A stretch of 64,000 nucleotides of DNA from Acinetobacter sp. SAAs474 (GCF_032823475.1 NZ_CP127913.1:62001-126000); one strand, 5' to 3'; shown: positions 9,427 through 18,885, counted from the stretch's first letter. Notes: a model not told the origin generated them from the letters alone. Numbers and translations: made by a program.

Positions 9427-10459
9427 AATTTTGGTGGCTATTCACGTTGCAAAAAAGTTGAATAAATATGTATAAAAGTCAGATCAAAATCTCTACATGC
9501 AGCAGCTGCGATTGTAAAACCAGAATGTTCTGCAATTCCAACATCTAAATAATTAATATTAGTATTTTTTGTAACACTATTAAAACCAGCAGTTTCTGCC
9601 ATACCTGCCGAAACAAATAATATTTTCATTTGTTGAGCTACATTAACTAAGAAATCACTCAGAATTTCTTGTGAATTTTTTTTCGTTGTAGGAAAAGTAC
9701 TTTTCAATTTAGCCGATGGAATTGCATGATATTTGAATGGATTTAATGATGCAATTTCATCGCTATAACCTTTGATGGTGCGTACATGAAGTAATGTACT
9801 TTTTCTTGATTTCTTTATTCCTATTAATTTATTAGCAAGTTCATCGGGTTCGTTACCATCTATCGACCCTGAAAAATGAATATCTGCTGCTACAGCTAAA
9901 GCTTCATAACGTTTAGAATTCATTGTTTTCAAAGATGAAACTGCATCAGAAATACTGTGTCCATTATCATTTACAATAATTATTACTGGGCGATTAGCTT
10001 TATGTATTAATAAAAGTGACTCTAATGAAACACCATTTGCAAATGCTGAATCACCAATAATAACTATTACCCAATGATCTGAGGGAGTTATTGAAAATCC
10101 GATTGCTATTGCTATTGCTGTACCTGCATGTCCTACACGAAAATGATCATGATTAGACTCTGATGGTTCTGGAAAACCACTAATACCATTAGCTTTACGT
10201 ATAGACTCAAATGTATCATGTCTTCCAGTAATTATTTTATGCGCATAACATTGATGTCCAGTATCAAACACAAAGATATCATCAGGGGAATCAAAAATAT
10301 AATGTATAGCAACCGTAATTCCTACTGCACCAATGGGGCTTGCATAATGACCTCCAGATGATTTTATAGCTAGCTTTAAATAATCTCTTAAATTTTTAGC
10401 AAAATTCACTAAATCGATTTGAGGAAGTTTTTTAAGTGTATTAAGATTAAATTGCACAA

Positions 10460-11701
10460 TCATTCCTTTTTTTTGATTAGCTCCATACCAAAGATACTTA
10501 ATGCATCCCATACTTTTTCAAAAGCTTGAACTACTGTTTGAAGTTCTGTAATTCCATTTGGTGGTGCAATTTCGGAAATACAGAACATTGAATCCAATAT
10601 TGCTTTTGTATTTGGAAAATCATTTAAGTCATATTTATTCTTCCATGCTGGATTATATTCCCATACTGGGCGGGTAAGCCAAACACTAATTGGTACATGT
10701 TCAGCAGCCAATAATTCAACAATTTTATTCCGTACTTCCGCAGTGGCTGGTAGGTTTAATGCTTTAAAGTCAAGTCGCATGGGAAGTGAACAAAAACTAC
10801 TATCTTCAAAGTTTTTTCCAAATAATCGTTTGATTCCAGGTAGTTTTTCAAGTTTATTAACTAAATAATTTACATTTTCTCTTCTTATTCTAATTTGTTC
10901 ATCAATTTCATTTAGCCGATCAAGAGCTATAGATGCAGAAAATACATTAGGACGATAGTTATATCCTAATGAGGATGGAGAAAATATCCTCTCCCCATTA
11001 CGTGAAGAACTACTTAAAGAAACATTATCAACGTGTTCTATTAATTCTAAAGAATTAGTACTAAGTAATCCTAATTCGCCTGAAGCTAGATGTTTTGCGC
11101 CATTACCTGAAAGTACATAAGCATCACTTTCAAGGTTTAAGTAATTTTTCAAATAATTAGGTACATTTGCTGCTTGAGCACAATCATCGACTATTGCTAT
11201 ATTTTTAGAGCGAGCAAATGAGCGGAGTTTAGCTCTTGGTGCTGAATTTCCAAAGAGATGTGTAATTTGTACAATAGCAACGCCTTCTTTATGCATGTGA
11301 TTTATTGCGGATATCTCATCAATGCATGCATCGTCTGCGGTATCAACAAAAATAGGACGCAAGCCACAGTGCGATATTGCAGCTACTGCTCCAGGCCAAT
11401 TAAGTGCACATACAATTGCTATCTCACCTTGATTTGCAAAAAAGTCAGTAGCTACATGTAGGGCGGCACTTCCAGATGAGACTGCTCTAGAGTATTGAGT
11501 GCCACAATATTTACTAGTATTTGATTCAAGTTCTTCGATAAGTGGGTGATTAACGCGATGAAATTTTCCACTATCTAATACTCGTTGTAATGCATTTAAA
11601 TGATTTTGAGTTGGGGCGGGCCAAGGTGTAAAAGTATTCTTTTCAACACTTGATTGTCCACCATAATATGCTAGGGTATTTAGTATGTTCTTCATATTCA
11701 T
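10460..11701 (-). CDS. DegT/DnrJ/EryC1/StrS-type PLP aminotransferase
   Basis: 413 residues, fold type I aminotransferase of the sugar aminotransferase family. SSGSAALHVA binds the PLP phosphate, AIVDDCAQA holds the aspartate that pairs with the pyridine nitrogen, and SGNGAKHLASGELG holds the Schiff-base lysine. In natural-product loci this family aminates keto-sugars or related ketones, which fits a product of the DXS-like enzyme encoded next. ATG 11701 overlaps the preceding stop (ATGA), and its own stop overlaps the DXS-like start, so three genes are coupled. The substrate is not readable from the sequence. Confidence 0.88.
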   Translation of the reverse strand: MNMKNILNTLAYYGGQSSVEKNTFTPWPAPTQNHLNALQRVLDSGKFHRVNHPLIEELESNTSKYCGTQYSRAVSSGSAALHVATDFFANQGEIAIVCALNWPGAVAAISHCGLRPIFVDTADDACIDEISAINHMHKEGVAIVQITHLFGNSAPRAKLRSFARSKNIAIVDDCAQAANVPNYLKNYLNLESDAYVLSGNGAKHLASGELGLLSTNSLELIEHVDNVSLSSSSRNGERIFSPSSLGYNYRPNVFSASIALDRLNEIDEQIRIRRENVNYLVNKLEKLPGIKRLFGKNFEDSSFCSLPMRLDFKALNLPATAEVRNKIVELLAAEHVPISVWLTRPVWEYNPAWKNKYDLNDFPNTKAILDSMFCISEIAPPNGITELQTVVQAFEKVWDALSIFGMELIKKKE

Positions 11702-12987
11702 CCACAAATTGAGTAAATTTTTGCTAAATCATCAATTGACCTATATCCAGCTTTGGTCGCTTGATCATAAAATTCAGAGAATTTAATGTTTTTTTTCTCT
11801 ATTAAGATTTGTGCAATTTTATGATCACTAATTGTCCTATCACTACGTCCCATAGCTAAGTATTCAATAATACAATCCGCAATTGATTGAAAATTATCAT
11901 TTTTATTTTTTTCAGCATCTAGAAATATATGGATATCATTTTTACAGTAAGTATCTCCAGTAAACTCGATATCCCACCCTTGAATATTCAGGTTAATAAC
12001 GTTGCTTTTATGTGTGCCAACATCAATAAATTCTATATTTTTATTAAAGTAGTTAGCTATTTTATAAAGATCTTCTTCTTTGCATCTTATATCTAAATCA
12101 TTAGGAATTATAGGGAGACCATAACGCCACAAAGAAGTACTTCCACAAATAGCCCATTTGTTAACTGCTATTTTATCCAAAATATTACTAATGGTATAAA
12201 TCACATTCTCTATTGGTTCTTTTAGCCAAATAGATGCTGAGTCAGAAAAACTTTCAATTGCTAACAGTGATAATGGATTTTTTAAAATTACATTTCCCTT
12301 TGAAATATCAGCGTATATAATATTAAACAGTGGGGTAGTATCACCAATTAGAAAAGATTCATGTATTTTATTAAAGTCTTTGTTTTTTATAGAAAAATTA
12401 TTTAATAATTTAAGGGCAGATCTTACATTTTTTTGGGGCTCAGATTTTATATTGAGAGTCGCATCATTGTTAAAATTAAATAGGTCTGAAACTAAATCTA
12501 TATAATTAACTATTCCCAAATGATCATGTGGAGAATAATGTGTTTTTTTTACTTGTGATTCTTTTATTTTACAGCTTTTAAGTATGCTAAGTTCTTTTAA
12601 AGCGCTGATAGAGTCATCACTACAATGAATTAAATTCAAAGTCTGATTATCACATGGAAATTCTTGTCTAATGGTTTTAGTTAGAGCAAAAGCAGGATGC
12701 GTAGCTCCTTTTAAAAAGCTTAGATAATGATCATCTGGAATGTCATCCCAATACAATACTAAGACTGGACCAAGAGAAAATAATCTTTGAACTTTTTTTA
12801 GTTTTTCTTTACATAGATGTGGGTATAAATTCGAAGTTAAATCATCATCTAGTTGACTATAAAATATTTCTTTAGGGGGGGATGGTATTTCATTTAAACA
12901 AAATTTCACTATTGATTCACCCAACCCAGCATATATTGCTTCAGGTGAGATTACCGCCAGTCCACCATATTTTTTTCTTGTGAGCAT
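11698..12987 (-). CDS. NDP-kinase-like / nucleotidyltransferase fusion
   Basis: 429 residues. Residues 7-136 resemble nucleoside diphosphate kinase: YGGLAVISPEAIY aligns with the KPDAV strand, FSLGPVLVLYW, KGATHPAFALTKTIRQEF (arginine 107) and LNLIHCSDD with asparagine 118 and the phospho-histidine position His121. The lysine of KPDAV is serine here. Residues 276-300, WAICGSTSLWRYG...NDLDI, form a GS...DxD nucleotidyltransferase core, with IQGWDIEF as a possible third acid. I know no described enzyme with this pairing. It leads an operon with the aminotransferase and DXS-like genes (overlapping stops and starts) behind an AAGGG site. A phosphoryl or nucleotidyl transfer to the pathway product is inferred. 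Confidence 0.65.
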   Translation of the reverse strand: MLTRKKYGGLAVISPEAIYAGLGESIVKFCLNEIPSPPKEIFYSQLDDDLTSNLYPHLCKEKLKKVQRLFSLGPVLVLYWDDIPDDHYLSFLKGATHPAFALTKTIRQEFPCDNQTLNLIHCSDDSISALKELSILKSCKIKESQVKKTHYSPHDHLGIVNYIDLVSDLFNFNNDATLNIKSEPQKNVRSALKLLNNFSIKNKDFNKIHESFLIGDTTPLFNIIYADISKGNVILKNPLSLLAIESFSDSASIWLKEPIENVIYTISNILDKIAVNKWAICGSTSLWRYGLPIIPNDLDIRCKEEDLYKIANYFNKNIEFIDVGTHKSNVINLNIQGWDIEFTGDTYCKNDIHIFLDAEKNKNDNFQSIADCIIEYLAMGRSDRTISDHKIAQILIEKKNIKFSEFYDQATKAGYRSIDDLAKIYSICG

Positions 12988-13133
12988 ACAAAACCCTTGA
13001 TGAAAAATGCAACCTAATCTCTCGAAATTCTTTTAGATACGAATACATAACCCAAAGTTTTTCTTATGGAGGTTGAATGAAAGAAAGTGCAAATATGAAA
13101 TAAATTTAAAAATAAAACCATTATCTTTGCTAG

Positions 13134-13788
13134 GGCGTGTCCTCATTTGAAGAATAATATTTAAACGCCTAGAATTAGGCTCTACTTTATCTTCATTTCA
13201 ATATTTTTCAATGGCACGTACTCTTTTAATCGCTGGGCTATGAAAGGCTTATGGGATAAATTTTTTTCAAACTACGAGGCGAATGGGTATTCATTGATGG
13301 AAGCTACATACGCGCGCATCAGCATGCAAGTGGAGTTCGGCATGGCTTCGAGCGTGCAATTGGACAATCTCGTGGAGGACTCACAACAAAGATTCATCTT
13401 GCAACCGACGCGAATGGATTACCGATTGATTTTAAAATCACTGGGGGTGATGTCCATGACAGCCAAGTTGCAGAACACCTAATAGATCTAATTGAAACAG
13501 CAGATTATTTAATCGCGGACAAGAGATATGATTCTGAACATATCAGGAAGTCAGCTAGAAATCGAAAAATGATACCTATTATTCCATTAAGATCAAATAG
13601 TAAGAAATTCAATCCTGATTTTGATAAGTACTTATATCGCTTAAGACATTTAGTTGAGAATACCTTTGCAAGATTAAAACACTTCCGTGCGATAGCAACT
13701 CGATTTGATAAACTCGCACGTAATTATCAGTCTATGATTTATATCGCCTGCATGTTCATTTGGTGTAAATCTAAATGAGGACACACCC
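13134..13788 (+). mobile_element. IS5-family (IS427-like) element, internally deleted
   Basis: Ends GGGCGTGTCCTCATTT and its inverted counterpart GAGGACACACCC, flanked by TA on both sides as in this group. 655 bases, short because much of the first reading frame is missing. The transposase 3' part is readable in frames from about 13320 to 13778. Confidence 0.88.
13320..13778 (+). pseudogene. IS5-family transposase remnant
   Basis: GGLTTKIHLATDANGLP, then TGGDVHDSQVAEHLID, LIADKRYDSEHIRK and, in the second part, RHLVENTFARLKHFRAIATRFDK: the DDE_Tnp_1 core and C-terminus of IS427-group transposases. The N-terminal half is lost. Confidence 0.8.
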
Positions 13789-13791
13789 TAA

Positions 13792-14826
13792 TCATAATTC
13801 AGACATTAGTTTTTTTCGTTTAACAGCTAGAGAAGCTATTTCCTCACACAATTGTGGAAAGCTGATACCACTAGCAGCTGCAGATTGAGGCAATAAGCTT
13901 GTTGCTCTCATCCCTGGTAAAGTTTCAATTTCTAGACACCAGATATTCCCATTTCTATCCATTCTAAAATCAGCCCTACTGTAATCATTCAGCTTTAGAG
14001 CTTTGTGAGCAGAAATTGCAAAATGCCGAGTTTGATTAGCCTGTTCTGGAGATATTTTTGCTGGGAATACCACATCTACAGCTTCCATCTGACACTTACT
14101 TTCGTAATCATATATTCCAGATAGTGGTAAAATAATTTCCCCAACAGTTAATGCTTTATCTGCAAGAATTCCAACAGTCAACTCTCGTCCTTCTATAAAC
14201 TTCTCAATCATTACTTCATTATCATGCTCTAAGGCTAAATTCACAGCATCTTCAAGTTGATTGGGATATTTAACTAGGGTAAGACCAATGGTAGATCCTT
14301 GTTTATTAGGTTTTACGATCACAGGAAAACCTAAAGTATTTTCTACGATTTGCGGTTCAACTGGTGCCATAAGCCAGTCAGGAGTAGGAACACCAGCTTT
14401 TATCAAGAGTCGCTTAGCTATATCTTTATCCATAGCTAAGGCACTTCCAAGGTGACCACTTCCTGTATATGATAACTTAGCCATATCAAGCATTCCTTGA
14501 GTGGTACCATCCTCACCAGTTCCACCATGTAAGACTAGAAAAACTATGTCTACATCAATTAAATCACCAGTTTTAGTTAATACAACTTGATCAAATGAAA
14601 CTTCCAAGGAATCTTTTTCTTGAAAAAATAATGGAATTGAACCTGTCTCAAGTAACTTTTTTTGTGTGACTTCGTCTAGTAAACCTTGTGCAGCATCAAT
14701 AGCTAATACTTCATGACCAGCTTGCTGTAAAGCCTTAACAACTTGAACTCCGCTTTCTATAGAAATTTCTCGTTCAGAGCTATTTCCACCAAAAAGCACT
14801 GCTATTTTTAGTTTGTCAATATTCAT
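13792..14826 (-). CDS. D-Ala-D-Ala ligase-like ATP-grasp ligase (copy 1)
   Basis: 344 residues across the whole Ddl fold: VLFGGNSSEREISIESG at the N-terminus, LHGGTGEDGTTQG, the ATP-grasp lysine strand PVIVKPNKQGST, EKFIEGRELTVGIL, and the metal/omega region EIETLPGMRATSLLPQSA. The family normally has E-x-N-T here; this protein has E-x-E-T, replacing a magnesium-binding asparagine. YDYESKC also lacks the usual tyrosine after K. These changes suggest a pathway-specific peptide ligase or a resistant Ddl, not the housekeeping enzyme; that is inference. It is divergent from a second ligase (16455), and the IS5-family element ends just after its stop. Confidence 0.8.
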   Translation of the reverse strand: MNIDKLKIAVLFGGNSSEREISIESGVQVVKALQQAGHEVLAIDAAQGLLDEVTQKKLLETGSIPLFFQEKDSLEVSFDQVVLTKTGDLIDVDIVFLVLHGGTGEDGTTQGMLDMAKLSYTGSGHLGSALAMDKDIAKRLLIKAGVPTPDWLMAPVEPQIVENTLGFPVIVKPNKQGSTIGLTLVKYPNQLEDAVNLALEHDNEVMIEKFIEGRELTVGILADKALTVGEIILPLSGIYDYESKCQMEAVDVVFPAKISPEQANQTRHFAISAHKALKLNDYSRADFRMDRNGNIWCLEIETLPGMRATSLLPQSAAASGISFPQLCEEIASLAVKRKKLMSEL

Positions 14827-15322
14827 ATTAGAACCTCATCGCTATTATATTAATTCTTCATATATAAAAATAATGATCTCAAGTAGATAGCAAAATAAAA
14901 TAATAGAGATCATCTCCCTTATCCTGAAATTAGAACGCTTCAATTAGCAGGATTTTAATCAAAAATATTTAGCTGTATACTCCTTTAATTAGTGCGAAGA
15001 TGATTGTTCTTTTGACAGGATTACATTTTTTTAAAGTTTTTATAAAGGAAGCCTAATTAAAATTCAAGTTGACAGGCGAGATGTTGATAAAATTGAATTT
15101 TTATATATGAGTTGTTGGAATTATATTATGAAAAGATTATAAGCTACTGAATGGATTAAAAAATTAAACTATTGTTTAACACTTAAAATTATCAAATATT
15201 ATCAAAATATTTTCGAGTTTCTGTTGCACTTTATACGTTTTAACTATACAGAAGTTAAACAAAACTAAATTACCAAGACATAGATATAAACAATATTGCA
15301 TTATAAGTGACATTCTAATATA
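14827..15322. other. Non-coding, divergent upstream region
   Basis: Holds the regulatory region between the two divergent ligase genes, later split by the IS982-family insertion. ATGATCTC (14873-14880) pairs with GAGATCAT (14906-14913). TTGACA occurs near 15019 and 15069, but I see no convincing matching -10 box at proper spacing. No gene found. Confidence 0.4.
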
Positions 15323-16297
15323 ACCGCGAATCGCGGATAAGAAATTAACTTGAAAAACAGGAGGACTAGAGCCATCAGTTGAGTTACCACACCAAACTTA
15401 CAACTCTAGTCCTGATGTTCAATAGTACCGAATTATTCTGTGTAATTGATGATTTCTTTCTTAAATTTGAAGCAACCTACTGGAAGTTCCTCAAGCAAAG
15501 CAATCACTGTTTAAGAATCCGAACTGGTCAACTAAGCATCTCAGAAATTATCTTTATCGCCATTTGGTATAAGTGTTCTCACTTCAACAATTTCAAAGCA
15601 TTCTTCTCATGGTTGAAGCAGGATAAATGTCATTTATTTAAAAGCTTACCCTGTTACCAACGTATGATTCACTTAATTAATATGCATCAATTGGCACTAC
15701 ACGCTCTACATGTCGCGCTGATGAAAGATCAATACAAACAATATTTATGGATTGACTCAACGACTCTACTGGTCTGTAAAAATCAACGTATCCACCTCCA
15801 TAAATCACTAGTCAGGATTGCATCTCGCGGTAAAAGCTCGATGGGATGGTTTTATGGTTGTAAATTACATATCGTGATGAATCAATTTGGCAAGATCGTT
15901 AGCTCAGCCTTATCCAACGGGCATATTGCTGATATTAAAATGGTGGAGAAGTTAGTTGCGGGTTTACAAGCGAAGCTCTATGCGGATCGTGGCTATATCA
16001 GCAAAGAGTTAAAAAGCAGATTAAGAGATCAAGGTATTGATTTAATTACCTATCATCGAAAGAATATGAAGTCTGTTCAACTACAACAATCTGATGAATA
16101 TCACTTAAAACAGCGTAATAAAATAGAGACTTTATTCAGCCTCTTAAAAGGACAATACAATTTAGTAACGAGCAAAGCGCGTAGTATTCTGGGCTTTTTA
16201 AGTGGGATTTATGCTTCGTTATGTGCATATCAATTAATCCATCGAAATAAGCCAACCATTCAGATTATAGAATCATTGGCTTAAACAGGATTGGGGT
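15323..16297 (+). mobile_element. IS982-family insertion sequence
   Basis: Starts ACCGCGAATCGCGG and ends, read inward, ACCCCAATCCTG. A perfect 7-base direct repeat TAATATA flanks it (15316-15322 and 16298-16304), which fixes the ends. 975 bases with one intact transposase. Confidence 0.93.
15415..16284 (+). CDS. IS982-family transposase
   Basis: 289 residues. YLWIDSTTLLVCKNQRI carries the first catalytic aspartate, LYADRGYISKELKSRLRDQGI the second, and KQRNKIETLFSLLKGQYNL the glutamate. The start at ATG 15415 (MFNSTELFCVIDDFF) matches IS982 proteins; the longer frame from 15379 lacks this fit. A truncated relative lies at 26158-26687. Confidence 0.92.
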   Translation: MFNSTELFCVIDDFFLKFEATYWKFLKQSNHCLRIRTGQLSISEIIFIAIWYKCSHFNNFKAFFSWLKQDKCHLFKSLPCYQRMIHLINMHQLALHALHVALMKDQYKQYLWIDSTTLLVCKNQRIHLHKSLVRIASRGKSSMGWFYGCKLHIVMNQFGKIVSSALSNGHIADIKMVEKLVAGLQAKLYADRGYISKELKSRLRDQGIDLITYHRKNMKSVQLQQSDEYHLKQRNKIETLFSLLKGQYNLVTSKARSILGFLSGIYASLCAYQLIHRNKPTIQIIESLA

Positions 16298-16454
16298 TAA
16301 TATATGACTGTAAGATCAAAACTGGTTGTAGTGTGAATAATTTAACACAAACTAATTTTTTTGTTTATTGAGTAATGGCTGTAAAAGCTTGCAATAAATA
16401 GCATTGAAGATAATTTTATATGTATTTTTTAGAAACTAAATAAGGATTTAATCT

Positions 16455-17411
16455 ATGGGAAATGTAACAAATAACTTAAAAGTTGCTATTATTTGTGGTG
16501 GAAGTTCAACTGAATCAGAGGTTTCGAGAAGTTCAGCTAAAGCAGTTGAAAAGGCTCTAAAAAAAACATTTTCAGATGTACAAGTAGTCGAGTTAGATAG
16601 TGAGCTTCCACAAAAATTAATTAATAGTAAATATGATGTTGTATTTCCTGTATTGCACGGTGCAATTGGAGAAGATGGAACAATCCAAGGTTTTTTAGAA
16701 ATATTAGGTTTGCCATATGTTGGCAGTGGAGTTAAAGCTAGTGCATGTGCACTTCATAAGCCGACCGCAAAACTTATTTTTTCCTCTGCTGGCCTTCTAT
16801 GTGCTTTGGGTATAACCGTGTGCAGAGGCGATGGAATTGAAGATGTAGTAAATAGAATCTTAGAAAAACTGGGAGATGATATTGTTATTAAACCTTGTGA
16901 TCAGGGTTCTGCTTTAGGTATTGAATTTGCTCAAGGGCGTGAAGAAATCACCTTATCTATAAAAAAAATATTAAATCATAATACAGAGGCCGTTGTTGAA
17001 AAGCGAATCATTGGCCGAGAAATCACAATTGGTGTTTTAGAGGATAGTAATAGAGCCAAAGCATTACCTGTAGTAGAGGTAATAACTCCGATAGGACAAT
17101 GGTATGACTACGAACATAGATATACTGATGGAGCAAGTCAGCATATTGTACCAGCTAAATTATCAAAGGATGTATACGAGAGGGCTTCTGAAATTGCTAT
17201 AAAGGCACATCAGGCTCTTGGGTGCAAAGATCTTTCAAGATCAGATTTTATTATTACTTATACGTCAGATATTTACCTTCTTGAAACTAACACTATCCCA
17301 GGAATGACTCCAACCAGTCTTTACCCCGATGCTGCTAAGGCTGCTGATATTACATTTGATGAACTTGTAAGCCAATTGGTTAAAACAGCTATCTTGCGTG
17401 GTAAAAGATAA
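16455..17411 (+). CDS. D-Ala-D-Ala ligase-like ATP-grasp ligase (copy 2)
   Basis: 318 residues with AIICGGSSTESEVSRSSA, FPVLHGAIGEDGTIQG, DIVIKPCDQGSALGI, EKRIIGREITIGVLE, QWYDYEHRYTDG, and a canonical LLETNTIPGMTPTSLYPDAA metal-binding and omega-loop region. Unlike copy 1 it keeps the E-x-N-T pair, so it is likely an active D-Ala-D-Ala-type ligase. In this setting it could build a dipeptide unit or replace a host Ddl blocked by the product. It leads an operon with the kinase at 17413 (one base apart) and the thymidylate-kinase-like gene. The IS982-family element lies 157 bases upstream and may have changed its promoter. Confidence 0.87.
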   Translation: MGNVTNNLKVAIICGGSSTESEVSRSSAKAVEKALKKTFSDVQVVELDSELPQKLINSKYDVVFPVLHGAIGEDGTIQGFLEILGLPYVGSGVKASACALHKPTAKLIFSSAGLLCALGITVCRGDGIEDVVNRILEKLGDDIVIKPCDQGSALGIEFAQGREEITLSIKKILNHNTEAVVEKRIIGREITIGVLEDSNRAKALPVVEVITPIGQWYDYEHRYTDGASQHIVPAKLSKDVYERASEIAIKAHQALGCKDLSRSDFIITYTSDIYLLETNTIPGMTPTSLYPDAAKAADITFDELVSQLVKTAILRGKR

Positions 17412-17412
17412 G

Positions 17413-18156
17413 ATGAGTAGAGAGATTGTACAGGGTTTTAAAGATATTAAGATTGATTTAGTCATAAAATTCGGTGGGAGTATAGTGAACGATACTGAAA
17501 AAACATGCGCTTTGCTAAAAATCATTAATGAAGCTACTAAAAATGGAAAGCATATATTAGTTATTCCTGGTGGGGGTCCACCAGATAAAGCTATAGAAAA
17601 AATATATGCAAAGAGAGAATTTACCATGGCAACAGCTCATGAAGCATGCGCTTTAGCTCAAGACCAAATTGGCTTAATACTTGCCGACCCAAACTATTCA
17701 GAGATATCAATCGCCTGTCGGAATATTAAAGATGTGAGAGTTGCAATACAAAATCGAAGAACTCCTATTTTATTGCCATCACAAACTTTAATGTCTTTAG
17801 ACCCTGTTGAATATAGTTGGGATATTACTTCCGATGCTATAGCTGGATGGGTTGCATGGCAAATCGGTGTCTCTAAACTCATTGTATTAACAGATGTAGA
17901 CGGTATTTATGCTAAGGATGTATCAGGTAATTTGTTGGAAGATAAATTAATTGAAAAAATTTTAGCTAGTGAAGTTGTTAAATTAGGACATACGTCTATA
18001 GATGTGTGTTTAGCTGAATGGATTAAACATGGATACATTAATGAATGTGTAATTGTAAATGGGAATTATCCTGAACGATTAGACAATATATTACATGAAA
18101 AAACTGCACTATCTACCCATATTTATTATAGTAAATCACAGTTTTTGGCATTGTAA
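17413..18156 (+). CDS. Amino-acid-kinase-fold small-molecule kinase (MfnE-like)
   Basis: 247 residues, amino acid kinase superfamily. VIKFGGSIVND is the N-terminal glycine loop, VIPGGGPPDKAI the second, AHEACALAQDQIGLIL a helix found in the MfnE/COG2054 group, and YSWDITSDAIAGWVAWQIG with LTDVDGIYAKD the nucleotide-binding C-terminal half. MfnE adds a second phosphate to an aminomethylfuran phosphate; the group also resembles fosfomycin and isopentenyl phosphate kinases. Here it probably phosphorylates a pathway intermediate. ATG 17413 lies one base after the ligase stop and is preferred to the GTG at 17398. Confidence 0.75.
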   Translation: MSREIVQGFKDIKIDLVIKFGGSIVNDTEKTCALLKIINEATKNGKHILVIPGGGPPDKAIEKIYAKREFTMATAHEACALAQDQIGLILADPNYSEISIACRNIKDVRVAIQNRRTPILLPSQTLMSLDPVEYSWDITSDAIAGWVAWQIGVSKLIVLTDVDGIYAKDVSGNLLEDKLIEKILASEVVKLGHTSIDVCLAEWIKHGYINECVIVNGNYPERLDNILHEKTALSTHIYYSKSQFLAL

Positions 18157-18219
18157 AAATGAATTGTATGGAAATTTTTATTTAATGGTTTAGTTGGAAT
18201 TGATATAGGGAGCTTTAAT

Positions 18220-18885
18220 ATGCTAACAAAAGGTATTATCCAAACACTGCAAGAAGTAAAAAATACAAATTATAAAGATCAAGCAATATACATTGGTTTT
18301 ACTGGCCTAGATGGTGCAGGAAAATCAACACAAGCTGGAATGCTTGGACAATATTTACGATCATTTGATCGGCAATGTTATGTTTGTGAGCCAAAAGATG
18401 ACCTAGTTCCCCAACTTTCAATTGCTATAGGAAAAAATAATAGTAAATCTCCAAGAGAGTATTTTGGGACATATCCATTTGAATTATCGAAAGCTTTTAG
18501 CGTTGTAAGACATCATTATAGTGGTATTTTACCTTTTCTGAATTCTGGGATTGATGTAATTGAACCACGTACAAATTTTTGCAGACTTGGTTTAGCAATC
18601 GCACATGATTGTGATGAGATAAATAAAGTAGTTGATGTTTATGAAATATCCAAAAAATATGACTTTGTTTTTTGGATTGATACTCCTCCAGAGATTGCAT
18701 ATAAAAGAGTCAATGATAGAGGAACAGACTATGAACCATTCGAAGAGTTAGATAAATTTCATAAAGCATTATGCCAGATAGCAGATAAAACTTGCATAAG
18801 AATTAATGAAATTGGTTCTAAGGATGATGTTTTTAATAGGATTAAATTAAAGTTGAATGAGCTAATTGGGAAATTAGATAAGTAA
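18220..18885 (+). CDS. Thymidylate-kinase-like P-loop kinase
   Basis: 221 residues. GLDGAGKST (residues 29-37) is the Walker A motif of dTMP kinases, EPRTNFCRLG resembles the substrate-binding arginine segment, and DTPPEIAYKRVNDRGTDYE the LID with its arginine. The N-terminus has about 20 extra residues. A ribosome site GGGAG lies 10 bases before the ATG. It follows the MfnE-like kinase in one operon, so together with the NDK-like domain at 11698 the locus holds three phosphotransferase folds. A specialised role on a pathway phosphate is more likely than nucleotide supply, but unproven. Confidence 0.8.
   Translation: MLTKGIIQTLQEVKNTNYKDQAIYIGFTGLDGAGKSTQAGMLGQYLRSFDRQCYVCEPKDDLVPQLSIAIGKNNSKSPREYFGTYPFELSKAFSVVRHHYSGILPFLNSGIDVIEPRTNFCRLGLAIAHDCDEINKVVDVYEISKKYDFVFWIDTPPEIAYKRVNDRGTDYEPFEELDKFHKALCQIADKTCIRINEIGSKDDVFNRIKLKLNELIGKLDK

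Larger units (their letters stand above)
8215..9444 (+). mobile_element. IS3-family insertion sequence, intact
   Basis: 1230 bases with ends TGAATAGCCACC on both sides and a 3-base target duplication CGT (8212-8214 and 9445-9447). It carries orfA and orfB and disrupts the DXS-like gene. The precise duplication and intact frames suggest a recent insertion. Confidence 0.95.
7524..10463 (-). pseudogene. DXS-like transketolase, interrupted by an IS
   Basis: Thiamine-diphosphate enzyme resembling 1-deoxy-D-xylulose-5-phosphate synthase, split into 9445-10463 (N part) and 7524-8214 (C part) by the IS at 8215-9444. Removing the IS and one CGT copy restores HIYSTFLQRSADALLHDIGV in frame. The N part has GGHYASPIG, DTGHQCYAHKIITGR, VIIGDSAFANG with NDNGHSIS (ThDP binding) and VGIAEHSG with the catalytic glutamate. 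The C part has the DRCGVGAEDGPTH region. About 575 residues, slightly shorter than housekeeping DXS. It overlaps the aminotransferase stop (ATGA), so start 10463 is firm. A likely role is joining pyruvate to an aldehyde to make a deoxyketose for the aminotransferase; probably inactive now. Confidence 0.85.

Noticed and set aside
13240..13482. 80-residue open frame
   Set aside because: It is an out-of-phase reading of the IS5-family transposase, whose true frame carries GGLTTKIHLATD and TGGDVHDS.
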